A DNA stretch of 51,451 bases from contig NZ_JAPZSP010000006.1 of assembly GCF_027531705.1 (NCBI RefSeq), positions 1 to 51,451 on the forward strand. The letters run 5' to 3'. Below the pieces are notes generated by a model. That model saw only the letters and a program-made list of their open reading frames with translations. It had not been told where the DNA came from and did no database searches. Source of the DNA: Flavobacterium sp. GTDB lineage: Bacteria; Bacteroidota; Bacteroidia; Flavobacteriales; Flavobacteriaceae. Of this stretch, positions 25,059 through 33,875 are shown piece by piece. Positions within the stretch are counted from its first letter, which is position 1. Every line of letters begins with the position of its first letter. Position numbers and translations under genes: made by a program.

Positions 25059-25736
25059 CTATTCTTCCAACAAATCAGGTCGTCTATTCTTAGTATGTTC
25101 AAACGCCATATCTTCTCGCCACTTGTCAATTTTGGCAAAATGACCGCTAGTTAAAACTTCTGGTACTTTCCAACCTTTGTAATCGGCAGGTCTTGTATAT
25201 ATTGGTCCCGAAAGCAATCCATCCTGAAAACTATCGGTCAATGCTGAGGTTTCATCACTCAAAACACCTGGTATTAATCGTATAATGGAATCGCAAAAAA
25301 CGATGGCACCAATTTCACCGCCACTCAAAACATAATCACCAATCGAAATTTCTTTGGTAATAAAATGGTCGCGAACGCGTTGATCAACACCTTTATAATG
25401 TCCACACAAAATAATTATATTTTCGTACATCGATGCTGTATTGGCCATTTTTTGGTTCAGCGTTTCTCCATCAGGCGACATGTAAATAACTTCATCATAA
25501 TCACGCTGACTTTTCAAATGAGTAATACAAGCATCAATTGGTTGCACCATCATCACCATACCAGCGCCACCACCAAAAGGATAATCGTCAACCGATTTCT
25601 GTTTATTGGTTGTATAATCTCTCAAATTATGAAAATGAACTTCCACCAAACCTTTATCAATAGCACGTTTCATAATCGATGCTTCAAAAGGACTTCGTAG
25701 TAATTCTGGTAAAATGGTAATGATATCTATTCGCAT
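25059..25736 (-). CDS. trmD: tRNA (guanine-37-N1)-methyltransferase
   Basis: 225 residues from the ATG at 25736 ([20 protein letters not shown], the family start); an upstream frame extension is not supported. It methylates G37 of tRNAs to prevent frameshifts. The SPOUT knot fold is shown by [36 protein letters not shown] text (here [15 protein letters not shown]), and [14 protein letters not shown]. It is paired with rplS as in many bacteria, but with 175 nt between. Confidence 0.96.
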   Translation of the reverse strand: MRIDIITILPELLRSPFEASIMKRAIDKGLVEVHFHNLRDYTTNKQKSVDDYPFGGGAGMVMMVQPIDACITHLKSQRDYDEVIYMSPDGETLNQKMANTASMYENIIILCGHYKGVDQRVRDHFITKEISIGDYVLSGGEIGAIVFCDSIIRLIPGVLSDETSALTDSFQDGLLSGPIYTRPADYKGWKVPEVLTSGHFAKIDKWREDMAFEHTKNRRPDLLEE

Positions 25737-25829
25737 TTGGCAAAGATAGTTAAATGACAATATCAAATTCAAAAATCAAATTCAATAAAATTGTAATTGA
25801 TTTTTGCTATTGTAATTGATTTTTGAATT

Positions 25830-26630
25830 CTATTTCTTACTTGCTTTTATAGCATAAACCATCGGGATTTTATTTTCAAACTTTTTAATTCTGAATTTAT
25901 TAGGTTCAAATTCTTCGGTTTCATTAAAGCAATTGTACGGAGAATAATCATATTCATTGAAACAATTAATTTCCAAACCGCTAGTAATAAGAGCATTCAA
26001 AATTTCAGAAATCGGGTGATTCCAGCCGATAGTTTTTGCTGAAAGTTGAGCTTCTTTATCAGCATACGTTCCAGATTCTTCTTCTATTATTGGTTCAATA
26101 TTAAAATAGCTATAAAAAACTTCTTTAAAATCATTATCGTACATCCAAACCACAGGATGAAAATCTGCCATTACAAACTTTCCATCTGGTTTTAAAAAAT
26201 GCGAAATCACATTTGCCCATTTCTCCAAATCAGGAAACCAACCAATGGTTCCGTAACTTGTAAAAACAATATCGAATTTCTCGTCAATAAACTTTGGAGT
26301 GTCATAAATATCACAACAAACAAAAGTCGTGTCCAAATTTAATTTTGCAGCAAATTCTTTGGCTCTATCAATAGCTTTATCTGACAAATCAATTCCTGTA
26401 GCTTTTGCGCCCATTCTCGAAAAAGTCATCGTGTCTTGACCAAAATGGCATTGTAAATGCAAAATATTTTTTCCTTTTATATCGCCAAGTAATTCTAATT
26501 CAATAGTATTTAAAGTTGATTTCCCGTTAAGAAAACCTTCCATATCATAAAATTCAGAATCAATATGAACATCGGTTTTATTGTTCCATGTTTGTTTGTT
26601 GATAGTTATGTAGTCAATTTTTGTTTTCAT
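25830..26630 (-). CDS. Class I SAM-dependent methyltransferase
   Basis: About 266 residues from the ATG at 26630 (MKTKIDYITINKQTWNNKTD); the alternative upstream start is TTG. SAM-binding motif I is ILHLQCHFGQDTMTFSRMG, followed by the acidic GIDLSDKAID, a motif with CCDIYD, and FDIVFTSYGTIGWFPDLEKW with the DIVFTSYGT post-motif II strand. Such enzymes are often ubiquinone/menaquinone-like or small-molecule methyltransferases; the substrate is not evident. Divergent from the immunophilin gene. Confidence 0.85.
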   Translation of the reverse strand: MKTKIDYITINKQTWNNKTDVHIDSEFYDMEGFLNGKSTLNTIELELLGDIKGKNILHLQCHFGQDTMTFSRMGAKATGIDLSDKAIDRAKEFAAKLNLDTTFVCCDIYDTPKFIDEKFDIVFTSYGTIGWFPDLEKWANVISHFLKPDGKFVMADFHPVVWMYDNDFKEVFYSYFNIEPIIEEESGTYADKEAQLSAKTIGWNHPISEILNALITSGLEINCFNEYDYSPYNCFNETEEFEPNKFRIKKFENKIPMVYAIKASKK

Positions 26631-26690
26631 TTCAAAGTAATAATATTTCAAATGTAGTATTTAATATAAATTAGAACAATTTTAATTTTG

Positions 26691-26698
26691 TAAATTTG
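26691..26698 (+). promoter_or_regulatory. -7 promoter element of the immunophilin gene (TAAATTTG)
   Basis: TANNTTTG 25 nt upstream of the ATG; an overlapping second match (TAATTTTG) lies at 26683-26690. No clear -33. Confidence 0.45.
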
Positions 26699-26723
26699 CA
26701 CCACAAATAAAAAATACAATAGA

Positions 26724-27656
26724 ATGGAAAACGGAATATACGCTAAATTCAACACTTCAAAAGGTTCAATTTTAGTAAAATTAACGCACGATTTAACACC
26801 AGGAACAGTTGGAAACTTTGTAGGATTGGCTGAAGGTCAGTTAGAAAACTCAGTAAAACCAATGGGGAAACCGTATTATGATGGATTAAAATTCCACAGA
26901 GTAATTCCAGATTTTATGATTCAAGGTGGTTGCCCACTTGGAACAGGAACTGGCGATGGTGGTTACAAATTTGATGATGAGTTTCACCCAACTTTAAAAC
27001 ATGATAAACCAGGCGTTTTGTCAATGGCAAATGCTGGACCAGGAACTAACGGAACTCAGTTTTTCATAACGCATGTTCCAACACCATGGTTAGATGGTAA
27101 GCATTCTGTTTTTGGTCATGTTGTAGAAGGTCAAGATATTGTTGATGCTGTTGCGCAAGGTGATTTGCTTGAAACAATAGAAATTATTAGAGTAGGTGAA
27201 GAGGCAGAAAAATGGAATGCAATAGAAGCTTTCAGAACTTTTGAAGGTTCAAGATTAAGAAGAATTGAAGAAGCAAAAAAACAAGCTGAAGAAGCAATGG
27301 AAAAATTAGCAGCTGGTTTTGATAAAACAGAAAGCGGTTTGCGTTATAAAATTATCCAAAAAGGAAATGGTAAAAAAGCAGAAGCTGGAAAAACAGTTTC
27401 TGTTCATTATACAGGACAATTAGAAAATGGTAAAACGTTTGATTCTTCTTATCCAAGAAAAAAACCAATCGAATTTCCGTTAGGAAAAGGACATGTTATT
27501 GAAGGTTGGGATGAAGGAATTCAATTATTGCAAGTGGGTGATAAAGCTCGTTTTGTAATTCCATCGTATTTAGGCTACGGAACAAGTGGTGCTGGCGGTG
27601 TAATTCCACCAAATGCAACTTTGGTTTTTGATGTTGAATTGATGGATGTGAAGTAA
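26724..27656 (+). CDS. Dual immunophilin: cyclophilin-FKBP fusion peptidyl-prolyl isomerase
   Basis: 310 residues. Residues 1-155 are a cyclophilin ([39 protein letters not shown], the last being the proline-pocket histidine and tryptophan region). Residues 205-310 are an FKBP domain ([48 protein letters not shown]), joined by a charged helical linker rich in E and K. Both halves keep their active-site residues. It should assist folding by proline isomerisation in the cytoplasm, as no signal peptide is present. Such cyclophilin-FKBP fusions are known from Flavobacterium, which supports the organism assignment. Confidence 0.95.
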   Translation: MENGIYAKFNTSKGSILVKLTHDLTPGTVGNFVGLAEGQLENSVKPMGKPYYDGLKFHRVIPDFMIQGGCPLGTGTGDGGYKFDDEFHPTLKHDKPGVLSMANAGPGTNGTQFFITHVPTPWLDGKHSVFGHVVEGQDIVDAVAQGDLLETIEIIRVGEEAEKWNAIEAFRTFEGSRLRRIEEAKKQAEEAMEKLAAGFDKTESGLRYKIIQKGNGKKAEAGKTVSVHYTGQLENGKTFDSSYPRKKPIEFPLGKGHVIEGWDEGIQLLQVGDKARFVIPSYLGYGTSGAGGVIPPNATLVFDVELMDVK

Positions 27657-27658
27657 AA

Positions 27659-27690
27659 GTACGAGGTACGAAATACAAGATACGAAGTTA
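27659..27690. repeat. Degenerate ACGAGGTACGAAAT short repeat
   Basis: Imperfect tandem words immediately after the immunophilin stop, resembling the repeat at 7177-7210. Confidence 0.45.
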
Positions 27691-27750
27691 AAAGTAATCC
27701 TGATAGTTAATTCTATTGGGATTTTTTTATATTTACAGAAATGATATTGT

Positions 27751-28950
27751 ATGAAAAACACATTAAATTTCAGTTTTATATTTTTCTTATTTACTTTATT
27801 TGGATTTGCCCAACATGATTCATTAAAGGTATATAAAAGCCAAATAAATAGTAATTCAAATAAAAATTTCATTAAAAAGCCAATACTAGTCGTTGATGGA
27901 AAATTAATTGATAACGAATACTTAGATAAAATTGTTCCTGATAATATAAAAAGTATAACAGTTTTAAGAGTAGAAAAAGCTATTTCAAAGTTTGGAGTGT
28001 TGGCAGCTAATGGAGTTCTTTTGGTTGAAACAAAAGGAATAAGTCGAAGAGAAAGAAGAAGAATGCAAGATCTTTACCAATTAGTTCAAATAAATAATTC
28101 TGACAAGAAAGTATTTCAACTTAAAGGTAAAATTTATGATTGTGAAGAAGTCCCGATTTCTTCTGCAAGAGTTTTTAATTTAAACTCATCGGTAGAAGTT
28201 GTTACAGACAGTTTGGGAAATTTTGAGATACCGGCAAGAATTGATGATGTATTAAATTTCACTTGTCTAGGTTATGAATCAACAAGAGAATTGATTGTAA
28301 GTGAAAAGTTAAAGAATGTTTTTTTAAAATCAGCAATAGATAACAACACAGGAATTATGGTAAAAAAACCTGTAATTTATCTTTATCCTGAAAAAACTAC
28401 AGAAGTTGATTTTAAATTTAATTTCAAAGGGAAACTTTTGACAACATTTCCAAAATATGATACAAGTTGGAAGATCACAGCTTATCCTGATGGTAAGATT
28501 TTTGATAAAAAAACCAATCGATTTTATAATTCATTATTTTGGGATGGAGAAATGGCATTTCCTTCAGAGCATTATGACTATAAATCAGGATTTGTCGTTG
28601 CCAAGAAAGATTTGACATCATTTTTAATTCAAAAACTAGAACACATTGGTCTGAATACAAATGAAACGAATGATTTTATTCAATTTTGGTTGCCTATTTT
28701 AGAAAAAAACGAATTGAATTTTATTCACTTTTTAGTTAATTCTGATTATGATAGTATTTCTACAAACGACATTAACCCAAAACCAGATACCAATTTAAGA
28801 GTATTTATGGAGTTTTATAGTTTAGAAGAATACATTCAAATAGAAGAGCAAAAATTGCCAAAAACAAATCGCATAGGTTTTACTCTAGTAGAATGGGGTG
28901 GAAGCGATGTTAGTCAAAATAGTTTCAATAAATATAATATTTTAAAATAA
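27751..28950 (+). CDS. Secreted protein with TonB-plug-like and carboxypeptidase-regulatory-like domains but no barrel
   Basis: 399 residues. A signal peptide (MKNTLNFSFIFFLFTLFGFAQ) is followed at ~40-95 by a segment like the plug motif of SusC/RagA receptors (KPILVVDGKLIDNEYLD, NIKSITVLRVEKAISKFGVL, AANGVLLVETK). At ~115-185 is a carboxypeptidase-regulatory-like domain (LKGKIYDCEEVPISSARVF, CLGYESTRELIV). The C-terminal ~200 residues start KKPVIYLYPEKTTEVDFKF and contain SLFWDGEMAFP, a domain I do not recognise. There is no beta-barrel, so it is not a transporter. Function unknown. Start of a short plus-strand run to 29753. Confidence 0.75.
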   Translation: MKNTLNFSFIFFLFTLFGFAQHDSLKVYKSQINSNSNKNFIKKPILVVDGKLIDNEYLDKIVPDNIKSITVLRVEKAISKFGVLAANGVLLVETKGISRRERRRMQDLYQLVQINNSDKKVFQLKGKIYDCEEVPISSARVFNLNSSVEVVTDSLGNFEIPARIDDVLNFTCLGYESTRELIVSEKLKNVFLKSAIDNNTGIMVKKPVIYLYPEKTTEVDFKFNFKGKLLTTFPKYDTSWKITAYPDGKIFDKKTNRFYNSLFWDGEMAFPSEHYDYKSGFVVAKKDLTSFLIQKLEHIGLNTNETNDFIQFWLPILEKNELNFIHFLVNSDYDSISTNDINPKPDTNLRVFMEFYSLEEYIQIEEQKLPKTNRIGFTLVEWGGSDVSQNSFNKYNILK

Positions 28951-28991
28951 TTATCTATTTTTACTTTTTATAATCCAAAAACAACTAAAAA

Positions 28992-29282
28992 ATGAAGACA
29001 AGAATTTCAATTATCTCCTTAATAGCATTGCTAATTTTTGCGTGTTCTCCTAAAACTTCACCAACAACAAGTACTAGTCAAACTGCTAAAATCGTTCTAA
29101 CACCAGACTTGATTGCAGCCAAAATGTCTTACGAAAACAATTGTGCAAAGTGTCATGAATTGTTTAAACCCAAAGATTATACAGCCGAACAATGGAAACC
29201 AATTTTGCTAAGTATGCAAAAAAAAGCTAATATTACAGACCAAGAGAGAGAAAAAATATATGCTTATTTGACTATGAATTAA
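28992..29282 (+). CDS. c-type cytochrome lipoprotein
   Basis: 96 residues. Lipoprotein signal MKTRISIISLIALLIFAC (lipobox cysteine 18), then a flexible T/S linker and one haem-attachment motif CAKCH (C51, C54, H55). A methionine further on (LSMQKKAN) could be the sixth ligand. The size and layout fit a small monohaem cytochrome c anchored to the outer face of a membrane, probably passing electrons. The gene lies 41 nt downstream of the plug-like gene and 12 nt upstream of the Mpo1-like gene. Confidence 0.85.
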   Translation: MKTRISIISLIALLIFACSPKTSPTTSTSQTAKIVLTPDLIAAKMSYENNCAKCHELFKPKDYTAEQWKPILLSMQKKANITDQEREKIYAYLTMN

Positions 29283-29294
29283 TCATATTAAAAC

Positions 29295-29753
29295 ATGAAA
29301 ACATTACAACAATGGTTTGATGAATATGCAGTTAGTCATCAAAACGAAACTAATATATCTATTCATTATATTTGTGTGCCAGCAATTTATCTTTCAATTG
29401 TTGGTTTGATTATGACTATTCCAGCTGGAATTTTAAATAAGATTTTTACTTCACACTTGCCAGTTATTGAAAATTGGGCATCTGTAATTTTAATTTTTGT
29501 ACTGCTTTTTTATGCAAGCTTATCAATTGGATTGGCAGTAAAAATGTTTTTCTTCTCGTTTTTTTGCTTGGCTTTTAATAGTCTGATAAGCGATTATTTA
29601 CCTTTATTACCCTTTTCAATTGTTATCTTTGTCATTGCATGGATTGGACAATTTTACGGACATAAAGTAGAAGGAAAAAAACCTTCTTTTCTAAAAGATT
29701 TACAATTTTTACTAATTGGACCTGCTTGGGTGTTTGAAAAGTTGACTAAATAA
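29295..29753 (+). CDS. Mpo1-like (DUF962) membrane protein
   Basis: 152 residues. The start MKTLQQWFDEYAVSHQNETN with NxxIHYICVP and the end WIGQFYGHKVEGKKPSFLKD are the conserved histidine-containing motifs of the Mpo1/DUF962 family, with four membrane helices between. The yeast member is a 2-hydroxy fatty acid dioxygenase in sphingolipid breakdown; bacterial roles are not settled. It ends at a strong terminator shared with the convergent glgC. Confidence 0.85.
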   Translation: MKTLQQWFDEYAVSHQNETNISIHYICVPAIYLSIVGLIMTIPAGILNKIFTSHLPVIENWASVILIFVLLFYASLSIGLAVKMFFFSFFCLAFNSLISDYLPLLPFSIVIFVIAWIGQFYGHKVEGKKPSFLKDLQFLLIGPAWVFEKLTK

Positions 29754-29763
29754 ATAATAATAA

Positions 29764-29803
29764 AAAAGTCCAAATCTATTTGAAATTTGGACTTTTTTTT
29801 TCT
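29764..29803. terminator. Bidirectional intrinsic terminator
   Basis: AAAGTCCAAAT / ATTTGGACTTT stem with a CTATTTGA loop, A run on the left and T run on the right. It separates the Mpo1-like gene from the convergent glgC. Confidence 0.85.
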
Positions 29804-31075
29804 TTAAATCGTAAAACCATCTGGCAAAGTAACTCCTTTTTTTACCACAATAATTCCATCTTTTATGGTGTATAAATCGGTATTGGCGTCTTTTAAATGT
29901 TTGCCACCATTAAGCTTTACATCGTTTCCGATTTTACAATTTTTATCAACGATTGTGTTGTTTATGAAGCATCTTTCTCCAATTCCAATGTTGATAATGT
30001 TGTTGTAAATATTATGACTTATTTCATCCAAATTCTGATAATAATCGTTACCCATCAAATAGGAATTGGTAATGATTGAATCTCTATTAATTCGCGTACG
30101 GATTCCAATTACTGAATGCTCAATTTTGGTTCCGTTTATGATGCAACCTTCTGCTATTATTGATTTGTCGACGGTCGAACCACCAGTAATTTTTGAAGGT
30201 GGTAATACTCTGGCACGAGTATAAATTTTTCCTGAGTTGTCAAACAAATTGAATTTCGGAATATCGTCTGTCAATCCTAAATTAGCTTCAAAAAATGAAT
30301 CAATGTTTCCGATATCAGTCCAATAACCTTCGTACTGATAACTTAATATTTTTTGTTTTCCGATGGCTTGCGGAATGATTTCTTTACCAAAATCTTTCGT
30401 GTCAGGATTTGACATTAAATCAATTAACAATTTGCGATTGAAAATATAAATTCCCATTGAAGCCAAATAATGCTTGCCTTCAGCTTTCGATTCCTCACTA
30501 ACTTCCGAAGTCCATTCTGGTAATAAATCAGCATTTGGTTTTTCAATAAATGAAGTGATAAAGTTCTCAGAATCGGTTTTCAAAATTCCAAATTCGGGTG
30601 CTTCTTTTGCATTTACTGGTAACGTTGCTATCGAAATATCGGCACCGCTTTCTTGATGCGCTTTTATCATTTCATTGAAATTCATTTGATATAATTGATC
30701 ACCTGATAATATCAATGCGTAATCAAATTCGTGATTCAAAAAGTGGTTCATACATTGCCTTACAGCATCCGCCGTTCCTTGAAACCATGTTGGATTATCA
30801 GGTGTTTGCTCTGCAGCCAAAATATCTACAAAAGCAGTGCTAAAATGACTAAAATGATACGTGTTTTTGATGTGCTGATTTAGCGAAGCCGAATTAAATT
30901 GTGTCAAAACAAACATTCTTTTAATGTCAGAATTAATACAATTTGAAATCGGAATATCTACCAAGCGATACTTTCCAGCAATTGGAACTGCAGGTTTAGA
31001 ACGACTTTCTGTTAATGGGGATAATCTTGAACCTTGTCCGCCACCCAAAATAATGGCTAATGTACTTTTTCTCAT
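29804..31075 (-). CDS. glgC: Glucose-1-phosphate adenylyltransferase (ADP-glucose pyrophosphorylase)
   Basis: 423 residues, usual length. It makes ADP-glucose from glucose-1-phosphate and ATP, the first step of glycogen synthesis. Conserved stretches are LGGGQGSRLSPLTESRSKPA (nucleotide binding), GKYRLVDIPISNCINSDI, WFQGTADAVRQC, EFGILKTDSENFITSFIEKP and YWTDIGNIDSF, then the left-handed beta-helix tail. With the glycosyltransferase at 31305-32531 it forms a two-gene glycogen unit, read from the glycosyltransferase toward glgC with 229 nt between. I see no branching enzyme or phosphorylase in the window. Confidence 0.96.
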   Translation of the reverse strand: MRKSTLAIILGGGQGSRLSPLTESRSKPAVPIAGKYRLVDIPISNCINSDIKRMFVLTQFNSASLNQHIKNTYHFSHFSTAFVDILAAEQTPDNPTWFQGTADAVRQCMNHFLNHEFDYALILSGDQLYQMNFNEMIKAHQESGADISIATLPVNAKEAPEFGILKTDSENFITSFIEKPNADLLPEWTSEVSEESKAEGKHYLASMGIYIFNRKLLIDLMSNPDTKDFGKEIIPQAIGKQKILSYQYEGYWTDIGNIDSFFEANLGLTDDIPKFNLFDNSGKIYTRARVLPPSKITGGSTVDKSIIAEGCIINGTKIEHSVIGIRTRINRDSIITNSYLMGNDYYQNLDEISHNIYNNIINIGIGERCFINNTIVDKNCKIGNDVKLNGGKHLKDANTDLYTIKDGIIVVKKGVTLPDGFTI

Positions 31076-31134
31076 TTTTTTGTCATTGTGAGGAACTAAA
31101 CAATCGTATCCTCTATGTTATTTTTATTTTTTGG

Positions 31135-31218
31135 GCACCTTTTCCGCCTTCCACTCCCGCTTTTTTATCTTTTCTAAAAAAAGAAAAGATAAAAAGAGCT
31201 CCGTTCAAGTCGGGGTGC
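31135..31218 (-). ncRNA. Recurrent hairpin element, copy 3 (minus strand)
   Basis: On the minus strand GCACC-CCG pairs with CGG-AAAA-GGTGC, giving an 8-bp outer stem with a 4-nt bulge. Within it, a perfect 13-bp inverted repeat (31162-31174 with 31183-31195) forms a hairpin. The elements CTTGAACGGAGC and GAGTGGAAGGC between the two stems mirror the GGAAAGC/GGATAGC words of the other two copies. It lies in the spacer between the glycosyltransferase gene and glgC, inside their likely transcript, so it could also act there. Confidence 0.5.
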
Positions 31219-31254
31219 AACGTCTGTCTTTTATTTAAACTTTGTTTTTTCTAA

Positions 31255-31304
31255 CTTCTTCCATCTTCCATCTTCCAACTCCCATCTTCCAACTACCATC
31301 TTCC
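31255..31304. repeat. CTTCCATCTTCCAACT short tandem words
   Basis: Four or five imperfect copies of CCATCTTCC(A)ACT just past the stop of the 31305-32531 gene; non-coding and unrelated to the hairpin element before it. Confidence 0.55.
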
Positions 31305-32531
31305 TCACGCTTTTTCTTTCTCAAACTTAACAATCACTTCTTCGTAATAATTATAAGTTGTTTTGGCTATTGATTCCCAACTAAATTTTTCTAAAACTCT
31401 TTTTCTTCCTGCTTTTCCCATTGCCGTTGCTAACTTTTCATCTGCCAATAATTGATTCACTTTTGAAGCAAAATTCTTTTGAAATTCAACTGGATTTTTC
31501 GGATTGAAATCGGTTCTTGAAACACTTTCAAGTTCAATTAAATAGCCAGTTTCGCCTTCTACAATAATTTCAGGAATACCACCAACGGCACTTCCAACAA
31601 CTGGCGTTTCGCACGACATAGCTTCAAGATTTATAATCCCAAATGGTTCGTATAATGACGGACAAGCAAAAACGCGTGCATGACTATACAAAACTTTTAT
31701 TTTTTCTCTCGAAAGCATTTCAGAAATTAGGATGACACCGTTTCGAGTTGCTTTCAAATCAGAAATTAATTCTTCCGTTTCTTTGGCAATTTCGGGAGTG
31801 TCTGGCGCACCAGCGCAAAGTACAATTTGGCAATTTTCATCAAAGTATTTGGCTGCCGAAATCAATTGCGAAATTCCTTTTTGACGCGTAATTCTTCCCA
31901 CAAAAAGCACAAATGGAATTTCAGGATTTATACCATATTCTAAAAGAAGATTAGTGTCAAAAGTTGGTTGGTAAAACTCAGGATCAATTCCGTTGTGAAT
32001 AACCGTAACTTTTTTAGGATTGATTCCATAAGCCTCAACAACATCAGTTTTCATTTGTTCGCTAACGGCAATTATGCCATCGGCTGTGTTATAGGCATGA
32101 TTTTCTATCCAGCGAGAAAGAAAATAGCCATTGCCCAATTGTTCTACTTTCCAAGGGCGATGTGTTTCTAAACTGTGCGTTGTCAAAATTAATGGAACTT
32201 GTAACAATTCGCGAGAGAAAATACCCGCCAAATGCGTGTACCAAGTATGACAATGAATAATATCGGCTTGTAAAGTATGTTGCGACATTTCCACATTTTT
32301 ACTCAAATTATGAAACATTTTTATGTGCGGATTAGTATCATCTTCCATTTTGGTTAACGATGATTGTATTCCGATAACGTTCATTTTATCGTTTTCTTCC
32401 AACTGATTTCCGAAACAGCGTACTTCTACTTGAGCCAATTTAGCTAATTCGTGACTTAAAAAATCGATATGTACACCAGCACCACCGTATATATTGGGCG
32501 GAAATTCATTTGAAAAAAGCGCTATTTTCAT
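31305..32531 (-). CDS. GT4-type glycogen synthase / ADP-glucose glycosyltransferase (GlgM-like)
   Basis: 408 residues, GT-B fold. Motifs are NEFPPNIYGGAGVHIDFL near the N-terminus, HCHTWYTHLAGIFS, HNGIDPEFYQP, the sugar-nucleotide site VGRITRQKG, and the E-x7-E motif EPFGIINLEAMSCETP. The size and EFPP-YGGAGVH start match the corynebacterial 'GlgA' (TIGR02149) family rather than the ~480-residue enterobacterial GlgA. The mycobacterial relative, GlgM, makes maltose-1-phosphate from ADP-glucose. Its partner glgC supports an ADP-glucose donor. Whether the product is glycogen directly or maltose-1-phosphate cannot be told. Confidence 0.85.
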   Translation of the reverse strand: MKIALFSNEFPPNIYGGAGVHIDFLSHELAKLAQVEVRCFGNQLEENDKMNVIGIQSSLTKMEDDTNPHIKMFHNLSKNVEMSQHTLQADIIHCHTWYTHLAGIFSRELLQVPLILTTHSLETHRPWKVEQLGNGYFLSRWIENHAYNTADGIIAVSEQMKTDVVEAYGINPKKVTVIHNGIDPEFYQPTFDTNLLLEYGINPEIPFVLFVGRITRQKGISQLISAAKYFDENCQIVLCAGAPDTPEIAKETEELISDLKATRNGVILISEMLSREKIKVLYSHARVFACPSLYEPFGIINLEAMSCETPVVGSAVGGIPEIIVEGETGYLIELESVSRTDFNPKNPVEFQKNFASKVNQLLADEKLATAMGKAGRKRVLEKFSWESIAKTTYNYYEEVIVKFEKEKA

Positions 32532-32622
32532 TTTTTGATAAAATCATAATTTGTGAATCATAAAGTTATGAAATTATTTGTATCAAATTACTTTTTAAAT
32601 TATATAAAAACTATACAAATTG

Positions 32623-32630
32623 TATTTTTG
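32623..32630 (+). promoter_or_regulatory. -7 promoter element of csaA (TATTTTTG)
   Basis: TANNTTTG match 18 nt upstream of the ATG at 32649; -33 not clear. Confidence 0.4.
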
Positions 32631-32648
32631 TAAATCAACACCTTATTT

Positions 32649-32984
32649 ATGGAAACAATTACTTGGAATGATTTTGAAAAAGTAGAAATGCGAGTAGGCA
32701 CAATTCTAGAAGCAAACGATTTTCCCGAAGCAAGAAAACCAGCTTATCAATTACGAATTGATTTTGGTAACGAAATTGGAATAAAAAAATCTTCTGCTCA
32801 ACTAACAAAGCGTTATTCGAGAGAAGATTTAGTTGGTAAACAAATTATCGCCGTTGTCAATTTTCCAAAAAAACAAATTGGAAATTTTATGAGCGAATGT
32901 TTGGTTTTAGGTTCTGTAAAGGATAATGATATTGTGTTGTTATCATCAGATTTGAAAGTAGAGAATGGGTTGAGAATTGGGTGA
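32649..32984 (+). CDS. csaA: CsaA-like tRNA-binding protein
   Basis: 111 residues, a single OB-fold of the tRNA-binding (EMAP/Trbp111) family. The start METITWNDFEKVEMRVGTIL, the KKSSAQLTKRYS segment and the VVNFPKKQIGNFMSECLVLG ending are diagnostic of CsaA, a small dimeric protein reported to bind tRNA and to have chaperone-like activity in Bacillus. It converges with the DUF1080-like gene with only 14 nt between their stop codons and no terminator visible. Confidence 0.9.
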   Translation: METITWNDFEKVEMRVGTILEANDFPEARKPAYQLRIDFGNEIGIKKSSAQLTKRYSREDLVGKQIIAVVNFPKKQIGNFMSECLVLGSVKDNDIVLLSSDLKVENGLRIG

Positions 32985-32998
32985 TTTTGATTAAATAA

Positions 32999-33766
32999 TT
33001 AAATACCTTCAACTTTTTCACTTTTCTCCGATTTCACTTTTAGAGTTTTTTTTGTAACTTTTAAATCTTTGAAATAACCAGTTGTAGCAATATCTACATA
33101 TAATCCAACATATCCTTTTTTGTTTTTGCCTAACATTTTATTTACAATAAACGAAGAGTATTTCATATCGTTGATGAACATTTCGGCAGTTTCGCCATTT
33201 ATTTCTAAACGCATTGTAATCCATTCATTTAGCATTACTGGAGCAGAACCTTCATACGAACCTGCTGGAAATTTATCTCTCAAAGTCTGAAATTTGAAAT
33301 CTGGATATGAAAAATACTGTACCGCGTGATTTCTTGCCATTTGGTTATCAATTCTTCCAACTTTTGGGCGTAAGTATATTGATTCGAACTCAGAATCATC
33401 TTCTTTAATTCTATAATAAAGACCAATAAATCCTGCCGCTGGAGCATAAGGCGATGGATTTTGAATTTGGCTATACATTTTTATTTCTATTGTTCCGTTT
33501 TCAAAATCATCTAAGTCAGCAAGTCGAGCATAATGACGGTCGTCAACAGTATTTTCTAAATTGTTTTCGTCAAATGGTAGTGCTTTTAAATCTCTTTCAA
33601 TTTTTAATACTTTTTTTCCTTGAAATTTCACAACTTCACCAGTAACATTATGTAATTCAAATGTTTGTTTTTTTAATTTTATTGTTTTCCAGTTTTGTGC
33701 ATTAATAGAAACACCAAAAATTAATGTTGATGTAATTAATAGAAACCTTATGAATGAATTTTTCAT
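32999..33766 (-). CDS. Secreted DUF1080/LamG-like beta-sandwich protein
   Basis: 255 residues. Signal peptide (MKNSFIRFLLITSTLIFGVS, cut near INAQ), then a concanavalin-like sandwich: FENGTIEIKMYSQ, AAGFIGLYYRIKEDDSEF, IYLRPKVGR, ADMFINDMKYSS-type strand (here AEMFINDMKYSS), KKGYVGLYVDIATTGYFKDL. The pattern resembles DUF1080 (3-keto-disaccharide hydrolase-like) and other LamG-fold domains, but the C-terminus is a lysine-rich tail without a T9SS motif. Function not known; carbohydrate binding or hydrolysis is inference. Confidence 0.7.
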   Translation of the reverse strand: MKNSFIRFLLITSTLIFGVSINAQNWKTIKLKKQTFELHNVTGEVVKFQGKKVLKIERDLKALPFDENNLENTVDDRHYARLADLDDFENGTIEIKMYSQIQNPSPYAPAAGFIGLYYRIKEDDSEFESIYLRPKVGRIDNQMARNHAVQYFSYPDFKFQTLRDKFPAGSYEGSAPVMLNEWITMRLEINGETAEMFINDMKYSSFIVNKMLGKNKKGYVGLYVDIATTGYFKDLKVTKKTLKVKSEKSEKVEGI

Positions 33767-33875
33767 TGCTTATAATTTTAATTTATATTTTGTAAATGTC
33801 CAATTATAATGTGTCACTTAGCAATAAATTAGTTTAATAAAAATTCTTAAACTAGTTTAAGCAAATGTTAGCAAT

